Shown here: positions 25,956 to 36,356 of the stretch, piece after piece | Layout of the letters: every line of letters starts with the position of its first letter | Numbering within the stretch: the first letter of the stretch is position 1 | Assembly (NCBI GenBank): GCA_963920635.1 | Contig: OY987302.1 | Coordinates: 43,837,500-43,901,499, forward strand | DNA length: 64,000 bases | Direction: 5' to 3' | Source of the DNA: Pseudeuparius sepicola | Taxonomy: Eukaryota > Arthropoda > Insecta > Coleoptera > Anthribidae | Program-made: the position numbers and the translations under genes | The notes under the pieces: model-generated | What the model saw: only the letters and a program-made list of their open reading frames with translations | The model's database searches: none | What the model was told of the DNA's origin: nothing

Positions 25956-26853
25956 CAGTGTGTCCCAGGATTAGCGAATTTATAGGTGTAAATGACAAAA
26001 AAATTTCGAGTTGAAAATTGAGCTTCTGGGGTTCCGCCCTGCTTAGTTTGAAACTAATTTTTGACATAATTTTACTTTCGAAAAATCAAGTACGCCTGGG
26101 AAATTTTGAAAATACCGATTTTGTACACTAGTAAAGTGCTCCCCCTGTAGCTTTTACGACAAAATGTTATTAAAGAAAGTTGTTCAGAATGAAAAACTGA
26201 GTATCTGTGCAAAATTTCAAAATCCTAGGCCTCCTTTGATTTTTGTCCCTTTTTTATTGGAAAAGTGGGAAAAAGTGACGTTTTGGTAAAATATACTAAA
26301 AAATATTATTAAAGAAAGTTGTTTAGAATTGAAAATTGTGTACCTATGCATTAAAATAACTTTGACAGTAACTCTACCTACACAGACAATATAAAAACCA
26401 AGCACACAATGATAAAATAACAGTCAAAAAAGTAATGTAGCTGATTATTACTAAATTTAGCATACATACACAATTTTCAATTCTGAACAACTTTCTTTAA
26501 TAATATTTTGTAATATCTTTTCCCAAAACGTCACTTTTTCCCACTTTTCCAATAAAAAAGGAATAAAAATCAAAGGAGGCCTAGGATTTTTAAATTTTGC
26601 ACAGATACTCAGTTTTTCATTCTGAACAACTTTCTTTAATAACATTTTGTCGTAAAAGCTACAGAGGGGGCACTTTACAAGTGTACAAAATCGGAATTTT
26701 CAAAATTTCCAAAGCGTACTTGATTTTTCGAAAGTAAAATTATGTCAAAAATTAGTTTCAAACTAAGCAGGGCGGAACCTCAGAAGCTCAATTTTCCACA
26801 CGAAATTCTTTTGTCATTTATACCTATAAACTCGCTAATCCTGGGACACACTG
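25956..26853. mobile_element. Long-hairpin MITE, 898 bp, TA target duplication
   Basis: Starts CAGTGTGTCCCAGGATTAGC and ends in the reverse complement (CTAATCCTGGGACACACTG), with TA on both sides (25954-25955, 26854-26855). Arms of roughly 380 bp are closely matched. The mirrored minus-strand frames at 26217-26405 and 26457-26645 are palindrome by-products. A terminal fragment of the same family lies at 54165-54303. Confidence 0.85.
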
Positions 26854-26863
26854 TACATATATG

Positions 26864-27594
26864 CAGGGTGAGTCACATCCTCGGTCACATCTAAAGGCAG
26901 AGCCGAAAAAACAAGGTAGAATTCTCTAAAATAAGCACATATGCTTAATAAACATTAGCTCAAAAACGCTTGGTTCTCCATATACAGCGTGTTGAAATTT
27001 TTCCAAAAATAACATATATATTTTTAATTTCTTTCGAGTCCGTTTAGGAATTCCAGCGAAATTTGGTACATATTGTCTATGTCTGCAATAATTTGGCCCT
27101 GTTCAGATGACCAGCGGCATAGATACAAATAATTTTATTTTAAATGCTAGCATAATCGCCTTAGCACTAGTTTAAAAAATCCGAAATTACGAAGAAACTA
27201 TACCAGATATAAAAAAATACCAAGAGGCGCTTTTTGTTCCAAACTGAATGGGCTATCCAAAAAAGGCAACAATTTTGCTTTTTCACAGAACCGTACTAAT
27301 TTTTTTTACAATTATTTACAGTAACTATTTGTATCTACGCCGCTGGTCATCTGAACGGGGTCAAATTGTTGCACAAAATGACAACTCCCCAATGCATAAT
27401 GTGTACCAAATTTGGTTGGAATTCCTAAATGGGCTCGAGAGAAATTTAAAAAATATGTTATTTTTGGACAAATTTCAACACGCTGTACATTGAGAACCAA
27501 GCGTTTTTGAGCTAATGTTTATTAACCATATGTGCTTATTTTAGCGAGTTCTACCTTGTGTTTTCGGCTCTGCCTTTAGATGTGACTCACCCTG
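26864..27594. mobile_element. Long-hairpin MITE, about 730 bp
   Basis: Ends are CAGGGTGAGTCACATC and GATGTGACTCACCCTG. TATATG occurs on both sides (26858-26863 and 27595-27600), a possible 6-bp duplication or a chance extension of TA. Inside each arm is a second terminus-like word, ACAGCGTGTTGAAAT, so it may be a composite of two families. Confidence 0.8.
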
Positions 27595-27716
27595 TATATG
27601 TCGAGGTTGTGATATTCATCAAGGGGGTTGTAAAGAAAAAAAGGTAATCCGCCACCTTGGAGCGGCGGCTATGTTGAACAAATTGCAATATTGATTGAGT
27701 ATACTAGATAGTATTG

Positions 27717-28316
27717 TACAGCGTGTTGAAATTTGTCCAAAAATAACATATTTTTTAAATTTCTCTCGAGCCCATTTAGGAATTCTAACCAAATTTGGTA
27801 CACATTATACACTGGACGGTTGCCATTTTGTGGAATAATTTGACCCCGTTCCGATCACCAGCGGCGTAGGTACAAATAGTTACTGTAAATAATTGTAGAA
27901 AAAGTAGTACGGCCCTGTGCAAAACCAAAAATTTTACCTTTTTTGGATAGCCCATTTAATTTGGAACAAAAAGTGCCTCTTGGCATTTTTTTATTTCTGG
28001 TACAGTTTCTTCGTAATTTCGGATTTTTTAAACTAGTGTCAAGGTGATTATGCTGGCATTTAAAATAAAATTATTTGTATCTACGCCGCTGCTCATCTGA
28101 ACAGGGCCAAATTATTGCACAAAATGACAACCCATAATATGTATAAAATAATTCCTAAACGGGCTAGAAAAAAATTAAAAAATATTTGGAAAAGTTTCAA
28201 CACTCTGTATATGGAGAACCAAGCGTTTTTGAGCTAATGTTTATTAAGCATATGTGCTTATTTTAGCGAATTCTACCTTGTGTTTTCGGCTCTGCCTTTA
28301 GATGTGACTCACCCTG
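27717..28316. mobile_element. Truncated second copy of the 26.86-kb MITE
   Basis: It begins at the inner word TACAGCGTGTTGAAA and ends with the outer terminus (GACTCACCCTG), so about 130 bp of the left arm is missing. The remaining text follows the first copy with moderate divergence. Confidence 0.75.
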
Positions 28317-28397
28317 TATATCGTTAGAGATAACAATATAAAATTGTATATGGTTGGAATTGGGAAAACAAAAGGAACTTAAAAAATCCAAAATATA

Positions 28398-28683
28398 CAG
28401 GTTGTCTCAAAAATCTGACGAAGTGATGCTCACTCCCGGTAACCGGAAGTCAGAAAGGAAAACCGACACTTATTCGTTACTCCTCGTATACTCATTACTA
28501 GCATTTAGTGTTAAAATAAAATGTTTGAAATAAATTTTTAACACTACCCGGCATATTAAGTTTGACGTCACATTCGAATTCCTCGGCAAATTCTAACCAA
28601 GACTGGTTTTCGAACCATGAATTTATCTTCAAAAAATTATCGAGTAAATTGGGTTTGTCATGCACGTAATCTGGGACACCCTG
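28398..28683. mobile_element. 286-bp TA-flanked MITE
   Basis: CAGGTTGTCTCA at the left and TGGGACACCCTG at the right form short imperfect terminal repeats flanked by TA (28396-28397, 28684-28685). Unlike its neighbours it is not a long palindrome. Confidence 0.6.
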
Positions 28684-28685
28684 TA

Positions 28686-29332
28686 CTCCGCTATAGGTAC
28701 TTTGAACGCCCAGCTAACAGATTTAGCCACAGTTTTGCACCAGCTGACAGTTATTTACTTACACGATTTTCATATCGCAATTAATTATATAAATAATTTT
28801 TAGCTTTGTAGAAATCATCGGGATTTTTTTCAACTTTCTTACATGCGCTAACAAGTTTTGCCCCCCACCGCAGGCAGCTGATACATTTTTTTCCATGGAA
28901 TCACCATAAACAAATAATCCTCAAATTTCCCGCTTTGCGAAAATGACCCGAAAAATATTTTTTTACTAGATTCGTAGTCCCCTAGTACCTACCCTTTTGC
29001 CACGGGGGTGCTCCAGCTGACACTAACCTTACTTATTTATTAAGTAAAAACTACCGTACAGAATGAAGAAAAATTATGCTGAAATGACCCATGAAATTTT
29101 GACGCCAGCCCCCTGACTATATTTGTTACTATTTTAGGTAGGTATAATATTTTCGATTTAATTTTCATCTAGCTATTTTTTAAAATATTCCGTTGAGAAA
29201 TTTTCCAAAAGGTTATCGTGATAATTATCCATAATGTCTACCGTATCTTGTTTCGCAAAATGGTAAGTGGTGTTCCCATGTTATAAGCAGTTGCTCATAT
29301 TTTTCATTAAGTAATTGAAAACAATCGATTGG
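28686..29332. other. No recognisable gene
   Basis: AT-rich flank of the Gypsy element. No coding signal seen. Confidence 0.5.
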
Positions 29333-29336
29333 CGTT
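29333..29336. repeat. Gypsy target-site duplication, left (CGTT)
   Basis: CGTT lies directly before the left LTR and again directly after the right LTR (52238-52241). Four bases is the usual duplication length for Gypsy elements. Confidence 0.9.
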
Positions 29337-29550
29337 AGTTACAGGAGCTAATATTGCCTAGAAAGCACGAGAGACTATTTTGCCGACTCAACACCAACCG
29401 AGGTTATATATTCTCGCGCTGGCCCGCCTTAAGTCAGTCTTGACATTTTTATTGTATCGTAATTATCTTACAACCCTTATAAATTTTGTTAGGTTTTATC
29501 CAATGAAATCTGTTTTTAAAAACGGGTTGTTTCGGCCACAGATCCTAACT
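29337..29550 (+). repeat. 5' LTR of Gypsy element
   Basis: 214 bp, starting AGTTACAGGAGC and ending CAGATCCTAACT. TATATA lies at 29405-29410. Compared with the 3' LTR it has three substitutions. One changes the expected poly(A) signal to AATGAA, where the 3' LTR reads AATAAA. Confidence 0.95.
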
Positions 29551-29575
29551 GGCGCAGTCTTGCTGGTAGGATCGT
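29551..29575 (+). other. Primer-binding site, tRNA-Ser-like
   Basis: GGCGCAGTC directly follows the LTR, with GGTAGGATC close behind. Known insect Gypsy elements of the 17.6/297 type use a site starting TGGCGCAGTC for tRNA-Ser priming; here the leading T is the last LTR base. The few bases between the two words look like a small insertion. Confidence 0.65.
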
Positions 29576-29763
29576 GAAAGAGTCCGCGACGGGATACTCT
29601 TCGTTTTTAAACGTTAATTCGCGATCGGACCGCTCAAAAACTCTTAATTCGTGGTTCCATTGGAGGCAGCACTTGGACGCTCACCCCCAGAACTTGGATT
29701 AGCTTTTCAAGAAAGCAGAAGACGGAATGCAATTGGGCATAATCATCTTACTGTGAGTATTTC

Positions 29764-30885
29764 ATGTCAGACTCCTCTGTTCCTTATCCTTTGTCGGACC
29801 CAAGTGCAGAGTTAGGCTTAAGCGAACTCCTCAGCAACTTGCAAATTTGCTCGAATTCAGAAGATTCATCAGAAGAAAATATGGCTAGACCACAATTCGA
29901 TTTCAAAGTTCTTACCATTCTCCCGAATTTCGATGGAAATCCCAACGAACTTCACGACTTTATAAACGTATCTAATGTATCTACCACATTATTAAATCAT
30001 TATTTCGACTTCGCACCGGCAAATGTTAACTGTATTCAAAATAAATTGCTTCTACACGGTATTACAAGCAAACTTACAGGACGCGCAAAAGAAGTTATCT
30101 CCATTCACGGATGTCAATCCTGGGACAGCATAAAAAACACCCTTATTCAAAATTTCGGTGACCAACGTGACGAAAATTCTTTAACCAGAGACTTAGTTAA
30201 TTTACGACAAGCTCCAAAAGAAGCTCCAATCAGTTTTTATGAACGTTGTATGGGACTGTTAAATACAATCTGCAATTATATCGATATTCATAACAACATA
30301 GAAAATATCAGGAATAACAAAAAGGACTTTTTCAGAAAACAAACACTAACAACCTTCTTAGCAGGACTTCGTGAACCTCTCGGTTCAACAATAAGAGCTA
30401 TGCGACCAACTACACTCGCACTCGCTATGCAGTACATTCAAGAAGAAAATAATATTCGTTATCTTCAAAGAAATTACTCGCCCCAAGTACAAGTTCCAAG
30501 AAAACCCCAATCTCAACTTCAACCAAAAATGCAATGGCATTCTCAAAACACGTCTCAAAACCAAAATTATCAACAAGCACACTTCTCGCAAGCACCTCAA
30601 AATCATTCACAGCAATATCAAAATTATTATCAACAGGCACCCCAAAAATTTCCAACAGGACCTATACCTGTAACGCCTAAACCAAACTTGCAACCTCAAA
30701 AATTTTTCATTAACCAACAAGTTTTTGGAAAGCCACCTCAGAATGTATGGGCACCAAAAAATACCCCTTCTGGCTTACTTCCAAAACCAACTCCCATGAG
30801 CACAACTTCGAGATATACTCAAAGTCAACAGAATAAAAAAACCATTTGCGACACCATCGTACAAAGCTCTACTTTACAATATTGA
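29764..30885 (+). CDS. Gag polyprotein of Gypsy element
   Basis: 373 codons, intact from ATG to TGA. An acidic N-terminus precedes the conserved gag core, with FDGNPNELHDFI at about residue 58. The last 150 residues are rich in glutamine, asparagine and proline. No CCHC zinc knuckle is present, as in many errantiviruses. Gag packages the element RNA in cytoplasmic particles. The start is chosen because it is the first ATG after the leader that keeps the whole gag core in frame. pol begins in another frame at the gag end. The shift needed is to the +1 position relative to gag, not the usual -1, so either an indel has occurred or the junction is unusual. Confidence 0.9.
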   Translation: MSDSSVPYPLSDPSAELGLSELLSNLQICSNSEDSSEENMARPQFDFKVLTILPNFDGNPNELHDFINVSNVSTTLLNHYFDFAPANVNCIQNKLLLHGITSKLTGRAKEVISIHGCQSWDSIKNTLIQNFGDQRDENSLTRDLVNLRQAPKEAPISFYERCMGLLNTICNYIDIHNNIENIRNNKKDFFRKQTLTTFLAGLREPLGSTIRAMRPTTLALAMQYIQEENNIRYLQRNYSPQVQVPRKPQSQLQPKMQWHSQNTSQNQNYQQAHFSQAPQNHSQQYQNYYQQAPQKFPTGPIPVTPKPNLQPQKFFINQQVFGKPPQNVWAPKNTPSGLLPKPTPMSTTSRYTQSQQNKKTICDTIVQSSTLQY

Positions 30886-31404
30886 ACAGCAAGAGCAATC
30901 TTATCACCATGCCGAAGAGAATTTGGAAAATCCTTACTACGAGGAAACCCCACAAGAAGAATTTTTGACAGAACCCCAATATGAAAACACGACCGAAGAG
31001 GAAGTAAATTTTCCTACAGAGGCCTACTTCCACGAAGCAACATAATTGAACTTAATAATTTAGAAGACAAAAAAGAGTTACCCTATATTGTCATAAAAAA
31101 ACCCACCTCTCAAATTACTTATTGATAACGGATCGTCAAAATCCTTTATAAATCCCGACATCGCTTTTCAAAATTTCCAAAAATATATCCAAAACGAACC
31201 CTTTATCGTAACTTCTGTATTCCAAAATTATTCCCAAGAATATTCAGCAGAAATTCCTAGTTTTAACGAATTTAATCACCCAAAATTATTCCTAAAATTT
31301 TACCTATTCAAATTTCATAAGACCACATCGTTTATTGACTTCAAAAGCCATATTACCCCTCGAATCATACGAAACAAACAAAGCGCATTTTTATCACATC
31401 CAAC

Positions 31405-33315
31405 TTGAGCCCTCACACAGTAACAAAGGTTAAGTTACCAGTAACACAAGAACATGGATCCGTAATGTTATCCCAACAGAATATTCAAGGCGCAATTCTT
31501 AGAAACACGTTGTCGACAGCAAATAAAAGTTTAGCGTGGGCAGAACTTATCAACAACACTGACAAACTTATTCAGATTACAGTAACCCACCCAGTAATTG
31601 CGACTGAATTTAATTTACACGAACATCATCTTTATTCAGCGGAAATATATCCAGTCCCCGTTTCCCAAGAAGACATAGATATAAAAAATCTGATACGTAC
31701 AGATCATATGAATGCTGAAGAAAAAGAACAAGTAGAAAGACTATGCGAAAAATTCTCAGATATTTTCCACCGACCTAATATGCCATTAACTTTCACCAAT
31801 CAAGTCAAACACCGAATTAAAACTAAGGACGAAATACCACTGTACACAAAATCTTGCCGGTACCCACATGTCCACAAACCAGAAGTACAAAACCAAATTT
31901 CATCAATGCTACATCAGGGCATAATAAGACCGAGTGATTCCCCATGGTCATCGCCAATTTGGGTAGTCCCAAAAAAACCAGACGCATCTGGAAAAATTAA
32001 GTGGAGAATAGTAGTCGACTACCGAAAGGTAAATGAGAAAACCATCCACGATAAGTATCCTCTCCCCAACATCTCAGACGTATTAGACAAATTAGAACGA
32101 TGCCAATACTTTACTACATTGGACCTTGCCAGTGGCTTCCATCAAATAGAAATGGCAAAAGAAGATATACCTAAAACTGCATTTAACGTGGAACATGGAC
32201 ATTTTGAATATGTCCGAATGCCATTCGGCCTTAAGAACGCTCCTGCCACTTTCCAAAGGGTTATGGATAGTGTGCTAAAAGGACTACAAGGACATATCTG
32301 CTTGGTTTACATGGATGATATTATTATCTATTCAACTTCCCTACAAGAACACATCGTTAATCTCACAAAAGTCTTAAAACGACTTCGAGAGACCAACTTG
32401 AAAATCCAACTTGATAAGTCAGAATTTTTGCAAAAACAAGTTTCATTTTTAGGTCACATCATCACACCAGAGGGAATAAGACCCAATCCCGACAAAATTC
32501 AGGCAATTTTAAAATACCCTATTCCTAAGACAGCACGAGAAATTAAAGGATTTTTAGGACTTTTGGGATACTACCGTAAATTCATCAAAGATTTTGCTAA
32601 AATTACCAAACCGTTAACCTCGTGTCTCAAAAAAGATGCAAAAATAGAACATACGCCAAAATTTATTCAATGTTTCGAAATTTGTAAGAATCTACTTACA
32701 AATGAGCCTTTACTACAGTATCCAGACTTTGACCAACCCTTCAATCTCACAACAGATGCTAGCAATTTTGCAATTGGTGCTATCCTATCTCAAGTACCGA
32801 TTGGGAAAGACAAGCCAATAGCATATGCTTCAAGGACACTCAATGACTCTGAACAAAATTACTCGACTATAGAGAAAGAAATGCTTGCAATCATTTATGG
32901 TACCAAGTATTTCAGGCCGTACTTGTTTGGCAGAAAATTCACAATTCTTTCGGATCATCGACCTCTACAATGGCTCTTCTCATTAAAGGACCCAAATTCA
33001 AAATTAATTCGATGGAGACTAAAATTAGAGGAACACACCTACGACATCGTGTATAAAAAAGGAAAAAGTAACACCAATGCCGATGCCCTCTCAAGGATAG
33101 AAATTCATACAAAAGAAACTTTCGACCTTTTTGACTATATGAAAGATTTTAATAAACAGCTCGAAAACAACGACGTTGAAAATGCTTCGCTGTACAATAA
33201 CCCGCCTGATGACAGAACGGACGATTTCTCAGAAATTACCGCTCCTGTTCAACCTTCAACCCAAAATATAAGACGAGAGAGCAACGAAACTTCCACAACA
33301 GAAACAGCTGACTGA
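31405..33315 (+). CDS. Reverse transcriptase / RNase H portion of pol
   Basis: A 636-codon open stretch. The RT fingers and palm carry FGLKNAPATFQRVMD (about residue 272), and the catalytic YMDD lies at residues 302-305. The connection segment has FLGLLGYYRKFIKDFAK. RNase H begins with LTTDASNFAIGAIL at about residue 448, then TIEKEMLAI and ILSDHRPLQWL, and ends near NADALSR at about 558. This enzyme copies element RNA into DNA and degrades the template. All catalytic motifs look intact, so inactivation of pol is by frame breaks outside this block. The true polyprotein would not start at this ATG. Confidence 0.95.
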   Translation: MSPHTVTKVKLPVTQEHGSVMLSQQNIQGAILRNTLSTANKSLAWAELINNTDKLIQITVTHPVIATEFNLHEHHLYSAEIYPVPVSQEDIDIKNLIRTDHMNAEEKEQVERLCEKFSDIFHRPNMPLTFTNQVKHRIKTKDEIPLYTKSCRYPHVHKPEVQNQISSMLHQGIIRPSDSPWSSPIWVVPKKPDASGKIKWRIVVDYRKVNEKTIHDKYPLPNISDVLDKLERCQYFTTLDLASGFHQIEMAKEDIPKTAFNVEHGHFEYVRMPFGLKNAPATFQRVMDSVLKGLQGHICLVYMDDIIIYSTSLQEHIVNLTKVLKRLRETNLKIQLDKSEFLQKQVSFLGHIITPEGIRPNPDKIQAILKYPIPKTAREIKGFLGLLGYYRKFIKDFAKITKPLTSCLKKDAKIEHTPKFIQCFEICKNLLTNEPLLQYPDFDQPFNLTTDASNFAIGAILSQVPIGKDKPIAYASRTLNDSEQNYSTIEKEMLAIIYGTKYFRPYLFGRKFTILSDHRPLQWLFSLKDPNSKLIRWRLKLEEHTYDIVYKKGKSNTNADALSRIEIHTKETFDLFDYMKDFNKQLENNDVENASLYNNPPDDRTDDFSEITAPVQPSTQNIRRESNETSTTETAD

Positions 33316-33605
33316 TCTCCCGATGATCACGAAACTGTTCACACAAACCAAGAAGAACCTATATTTAGTTTTCCAATTTCAGAAAAACCCTTAAATTACT
33401 ATAATAATCAAATAAGACTAAGTTTTGTCAATCACAGTGCAGCCAGACCAATCATAGAACAATGTTTTCTAAACAAAAAAAGATATCATGTTCAAATTGG
33501 CTTAGATAACACAGAACAAAATATAATTAATTTTTTCAAAGAATATGTCCGACCTAAAGTGAAGTACGCAGTACTTTTTGAACCCGAAAACAATTACCAA
33601 CCAAC

Positions 33606-34452
33606 ATGCGAATTTCTTCAAAAACTTTTAAAAATACAGCCTTCGACCTTGTCAAATGCAACCAAATTTTGGAAGACGTCAACAACACCGAGCGTCAACA
33701 AGAAACCATAAAAAACTATCATGAAGGAAAGACCAACCACCGAGGAATAAACGAGACAGAAATTCAAATCAGAAGACGCTATTATTGGACAACTTTAAAG
33801 ACTGACATCGAGGAATATATTAAACTTTGCGACACTTGTCAAACCAACAAATACGACAGAAATCCACCAAAACCAAAATTTATGATAACACCGACCCCAA
33901 CTAAACCATTAGAAATTATTCACTTGGACACATTTCAAGCTAACGGACAAAAGTTTTTAACAATAATAGACGCATTCTCAAAATATGGACAGGCATACCC
34001 AATTGATGGATCCAATGCAGTCAGCGTACTCAATGCCTTATTGATTTTTATAACACACCATGGTTTTCCCCACATGTTAGTTTCGGACAACGGAACCGAA
34101 TTCAAAAACGGACTTATGCAAGAATTTGTCGATACACAAAATTTCAATTCATTATACAACTCCAGAAAATCCACAATCAAATGGAATGATCGAACGTTTT
34201 CATTCAACTATCATAGAACATCTCCGCATTCTAAAAGAAAAGAAAAAACCGTTTAATATAAAAGAAGAAATGCCCTACGCAATTTTAGGATACAATCACT
34301 CTGTAGACTCCGTGACGAAACAAAGACCAATCGACGTATTAAATGGACATCTAGACCCGAGCGACCCTTTCGATATTGATATAAATCGTACTTTGGTTAA
34401 TAACTACATCGAAAATCACAGAGAAAAAACAAAACGATATATTCTGAACTAA
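33606..34452 (+). pseudogene. Integrase portion of pol, frameshifted
   Basis: The N-terminal zinc-binding H-H-C-C module is visible as YHEGKTNHRG followed by KLCDTCQTNK. Two acidic residues of the catalytic triad appear in HLDTF (about residue 106 of the first frame) and VSDNGTEF (about 160). The third, in NPQSNGMIERFH, is in the second frame, which starts at 34126. The break lies near 34130-34190, between the second and third acidic residues. Integrase inserts the cDNA into the genome and explains the 4-bp duplication. Confidence 0.9.
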
Positions 34453-34695
34453 ATAAAAAATCTATTCAAACAAAAGAACGTATTATCGAAAACAGAAACA
34501 AAAAACGACAAGTACCAGTGACATATAAGGCAAACACTAAAATTTACACCAAAACTACAACAAAAAGAAATAAAATGTTGCCTAGATTTACTGCCACTAA
34601 AGTAAAATCAAATAATAAAGTCACAGTAAACCTCCCTAATACAACCATCCATAAGAAAAATATTAAACATACACCCAAATTGAAACAACAAAAAT

Positions 34696-35532
34696 TTGAC
34701 ACAGGTACTTCATTACAGATGGACCCTCGCCATGGGCCAGGAAGTGAAAATAAAAGACCTGAAAGACAATCCAGGGATACTTCCCCTAAACCTGGGACAA
34801 GCAAGGATTCAAACTAGTACACACGATTTTATACATTATTATAACTTGACACCGATCGCCCAAGAGATCGACCACTTACAAAAACATTTCCAAGAACTTT
34901 CAAAATGTATGCCTACTCTAATTGGATACGGAAACGAAAACTTAAAAAACTTCAACAAAATTCTACAATATCAAATACAAGTAGTTCATCGAAAATTTGA
35001 AACAATTTACCCAATTCACAGAACCAAAAGAGGACTAATAAATGCCTTAGGCAGCATTATTAAAACGATATCTGGAAATTTAGACAACGCAGATGCTGAA
35101 CGCTATAACAAGGCAATTTCGACCTTACAGAAAAATCAAAAAAATGTTATTCGAGAAGTAAACCAACATATTTCCTTAACTAAAAAACTAATCAATAATT
35201 TTAATACTACGACAACAATGGTAAAACATAACCAAAATATCCTGGCAAAAGAAATAAACACGTTAAAAAATGAACTTCAACAGAATATTTATGAAACATC
35301 CCAGTACATAAGAATACACAGTATCATGGACCAGCTGAGTTTATCGCTACAGATTGTATTACATCTTTTAACTGACCTAGAAAACGCAATCACGTTTGCA
35401 AAGGTAAATACCCTACATAATAGTATAGTAAAAATAGATGAAATGGAAACCATAATCGAAACAATGTTAGAAAGTCATTTAAAAGAACAGCTGCTTTACG
35501 TCAAAGAACAAGATTTGACTGCATGTTATGAC
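34696..35532 (+). pseudogene. Gypsy env gene, 5' part (split by palindromic element)
   Basis: 279 codons of an insect errantivirus-type envelope protein up to the insertion point. A short basic R-T-K-R site near residue 109, followed by a hydrophobic glycine-rich stretch, resembles the cleavage and fusion region of this class. After it comes a long helical, coiled-coil-like region. In relatives env is translated from a spliced mRNA, so the first ATG here may not be the natural start. The frame runs straight into the inserted element and stops at 35566-35568. The 3' part lies at 51188-52048 in the matching frame; the gene is not functional in this copy. Confidence 0.85.
35527..35532. repeat. 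Target-site duplication of palindromic element, left (TATGAC)
   Basis: TATGAC lies directly before the AG start of the palindrome and again directly after its CT end (51182-51187). Six bases is the length made by Polinton/Maverick elements. Confidence 0.85.
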
Positions 35533-35557
35533 AGTAGTATAGCAAAGGGTACTCCAG

Positions 35558-36343
35558 GGCGGAAGTGACGTCACAAGATGGCCGCCAAGGCGGGAAATTT
35601 GAAAATGGCCTTGACCTGCGGGTTCAATGAACTTTAAGGGGTCACGTTCAGTTAACCTTGACCTGAAGGTTATCTAGAGGCCAAGGGGTTACCAGATCGA
35701 TAACCTTTAAGGGGTCATTGACCCGCGGGTTAACCTTGAAGGGGTCACGTTCAGTTAACCTTGACCTGAAGGTTATCTAGAGGTCAAGGGGTTACCAGAT
35801 CGATAACCTTTAAGGGATCATTGACCCGCGGGTTCAATGAACTTTAATAGGTCACCTTGTTACCTTGACCGGTCAATGAACTTTAAGAGGTTACCTTGAC
35901 ACGTGGCACTTGGGTTCTACCTTGAAAAATTGAACTTTGCTCACAGTTCTGGGAACGGAAGTGACGTCAATGGTCGCCAAGGCGGGAAATTTGAAAATGA
36001 CCTTGACCTGCGGGTTCAATGAACTTTAAGGGGTCACCTTGTTAACCTTGACCGGTCAATGAACTTTAAGAGGTCACCTTATTAACCTTGACCTGAAGGT
36101 CAATGAACTTTAAGAGGTCACCTTTTAACCTGAAGGTCAATGAACTTTAAGGGGTCACCTTGACACGTGGCACTTTTTCTGGGAACGGAAGTGACGTCAA
36201 TATGGCCACCAAGGCGGGAAATTTGAAAATAACCTTGACCTGCGGGTTCAATGAACTTTAAGGGGTCACGTTCCATTAACCTTGACCTGAAGCTAGAGGT
36301 CAAGTGGTTACCAGATCGATAACCTTTAAGGGGTCATTGACCC
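35558..36343. promoter_or_regulatory. Terminal array: ETS/CRE/E2F blocks and EcRE-like IR-1 sites (left)
   Basis: Three blocks carry GGAAGTGACGTCA then GGCGGGAAATTTGAAAAT (35561-35605, 35957-35999, 36187-36230). Between them are eight one-base-spaced inverted repeats of the type GGGTTCAATGAACTT or AGGTCAATGAACTT (35620, 35830, 35871, 36012, 36054, 36097, 36134, 36244). There are also three of the type GGGTCATTGACCC (35712, 35815 with one mismatch, 36331). The known ecdysone receptor consensus is RGKTCANTGAMCYY. CRE is TGACGTCA and the E2F site is TTTCCCGCC on the other strand. Whether any factor binds here is inference; the units may also be binding sites for the element's own replication proteins. 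The first gene begins 14 bp after the last site. Confidence 0.6.
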
Positions 36344-36356
36344 GCGATATTGAAAT

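Larger units (their letters stand above)
30884..34816 (+). pseudogene. Broken pol gene (protease-RT-RNase H-integrase)
   Basis: The pol region is spread over several frames. It starts in the frame of 30884 with an acidic linker, meets TAA at 31043, and continues in that frame through the protease active-site motif LIDNGSSKSF near 31115. It then shifts frame to the reverse transcriptase at 31405. A TGA at 33313 is followed by about 110 more codons in the same frame, then shifts occur near 33650 and near 34150. The C-terminal integrase tail (34518 on) is in a further frame. At least two stops and three frameshifts are visible, so no full polyprotein can be made. The order of domains is standard for Gypsy. 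Confidence 0.9.
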
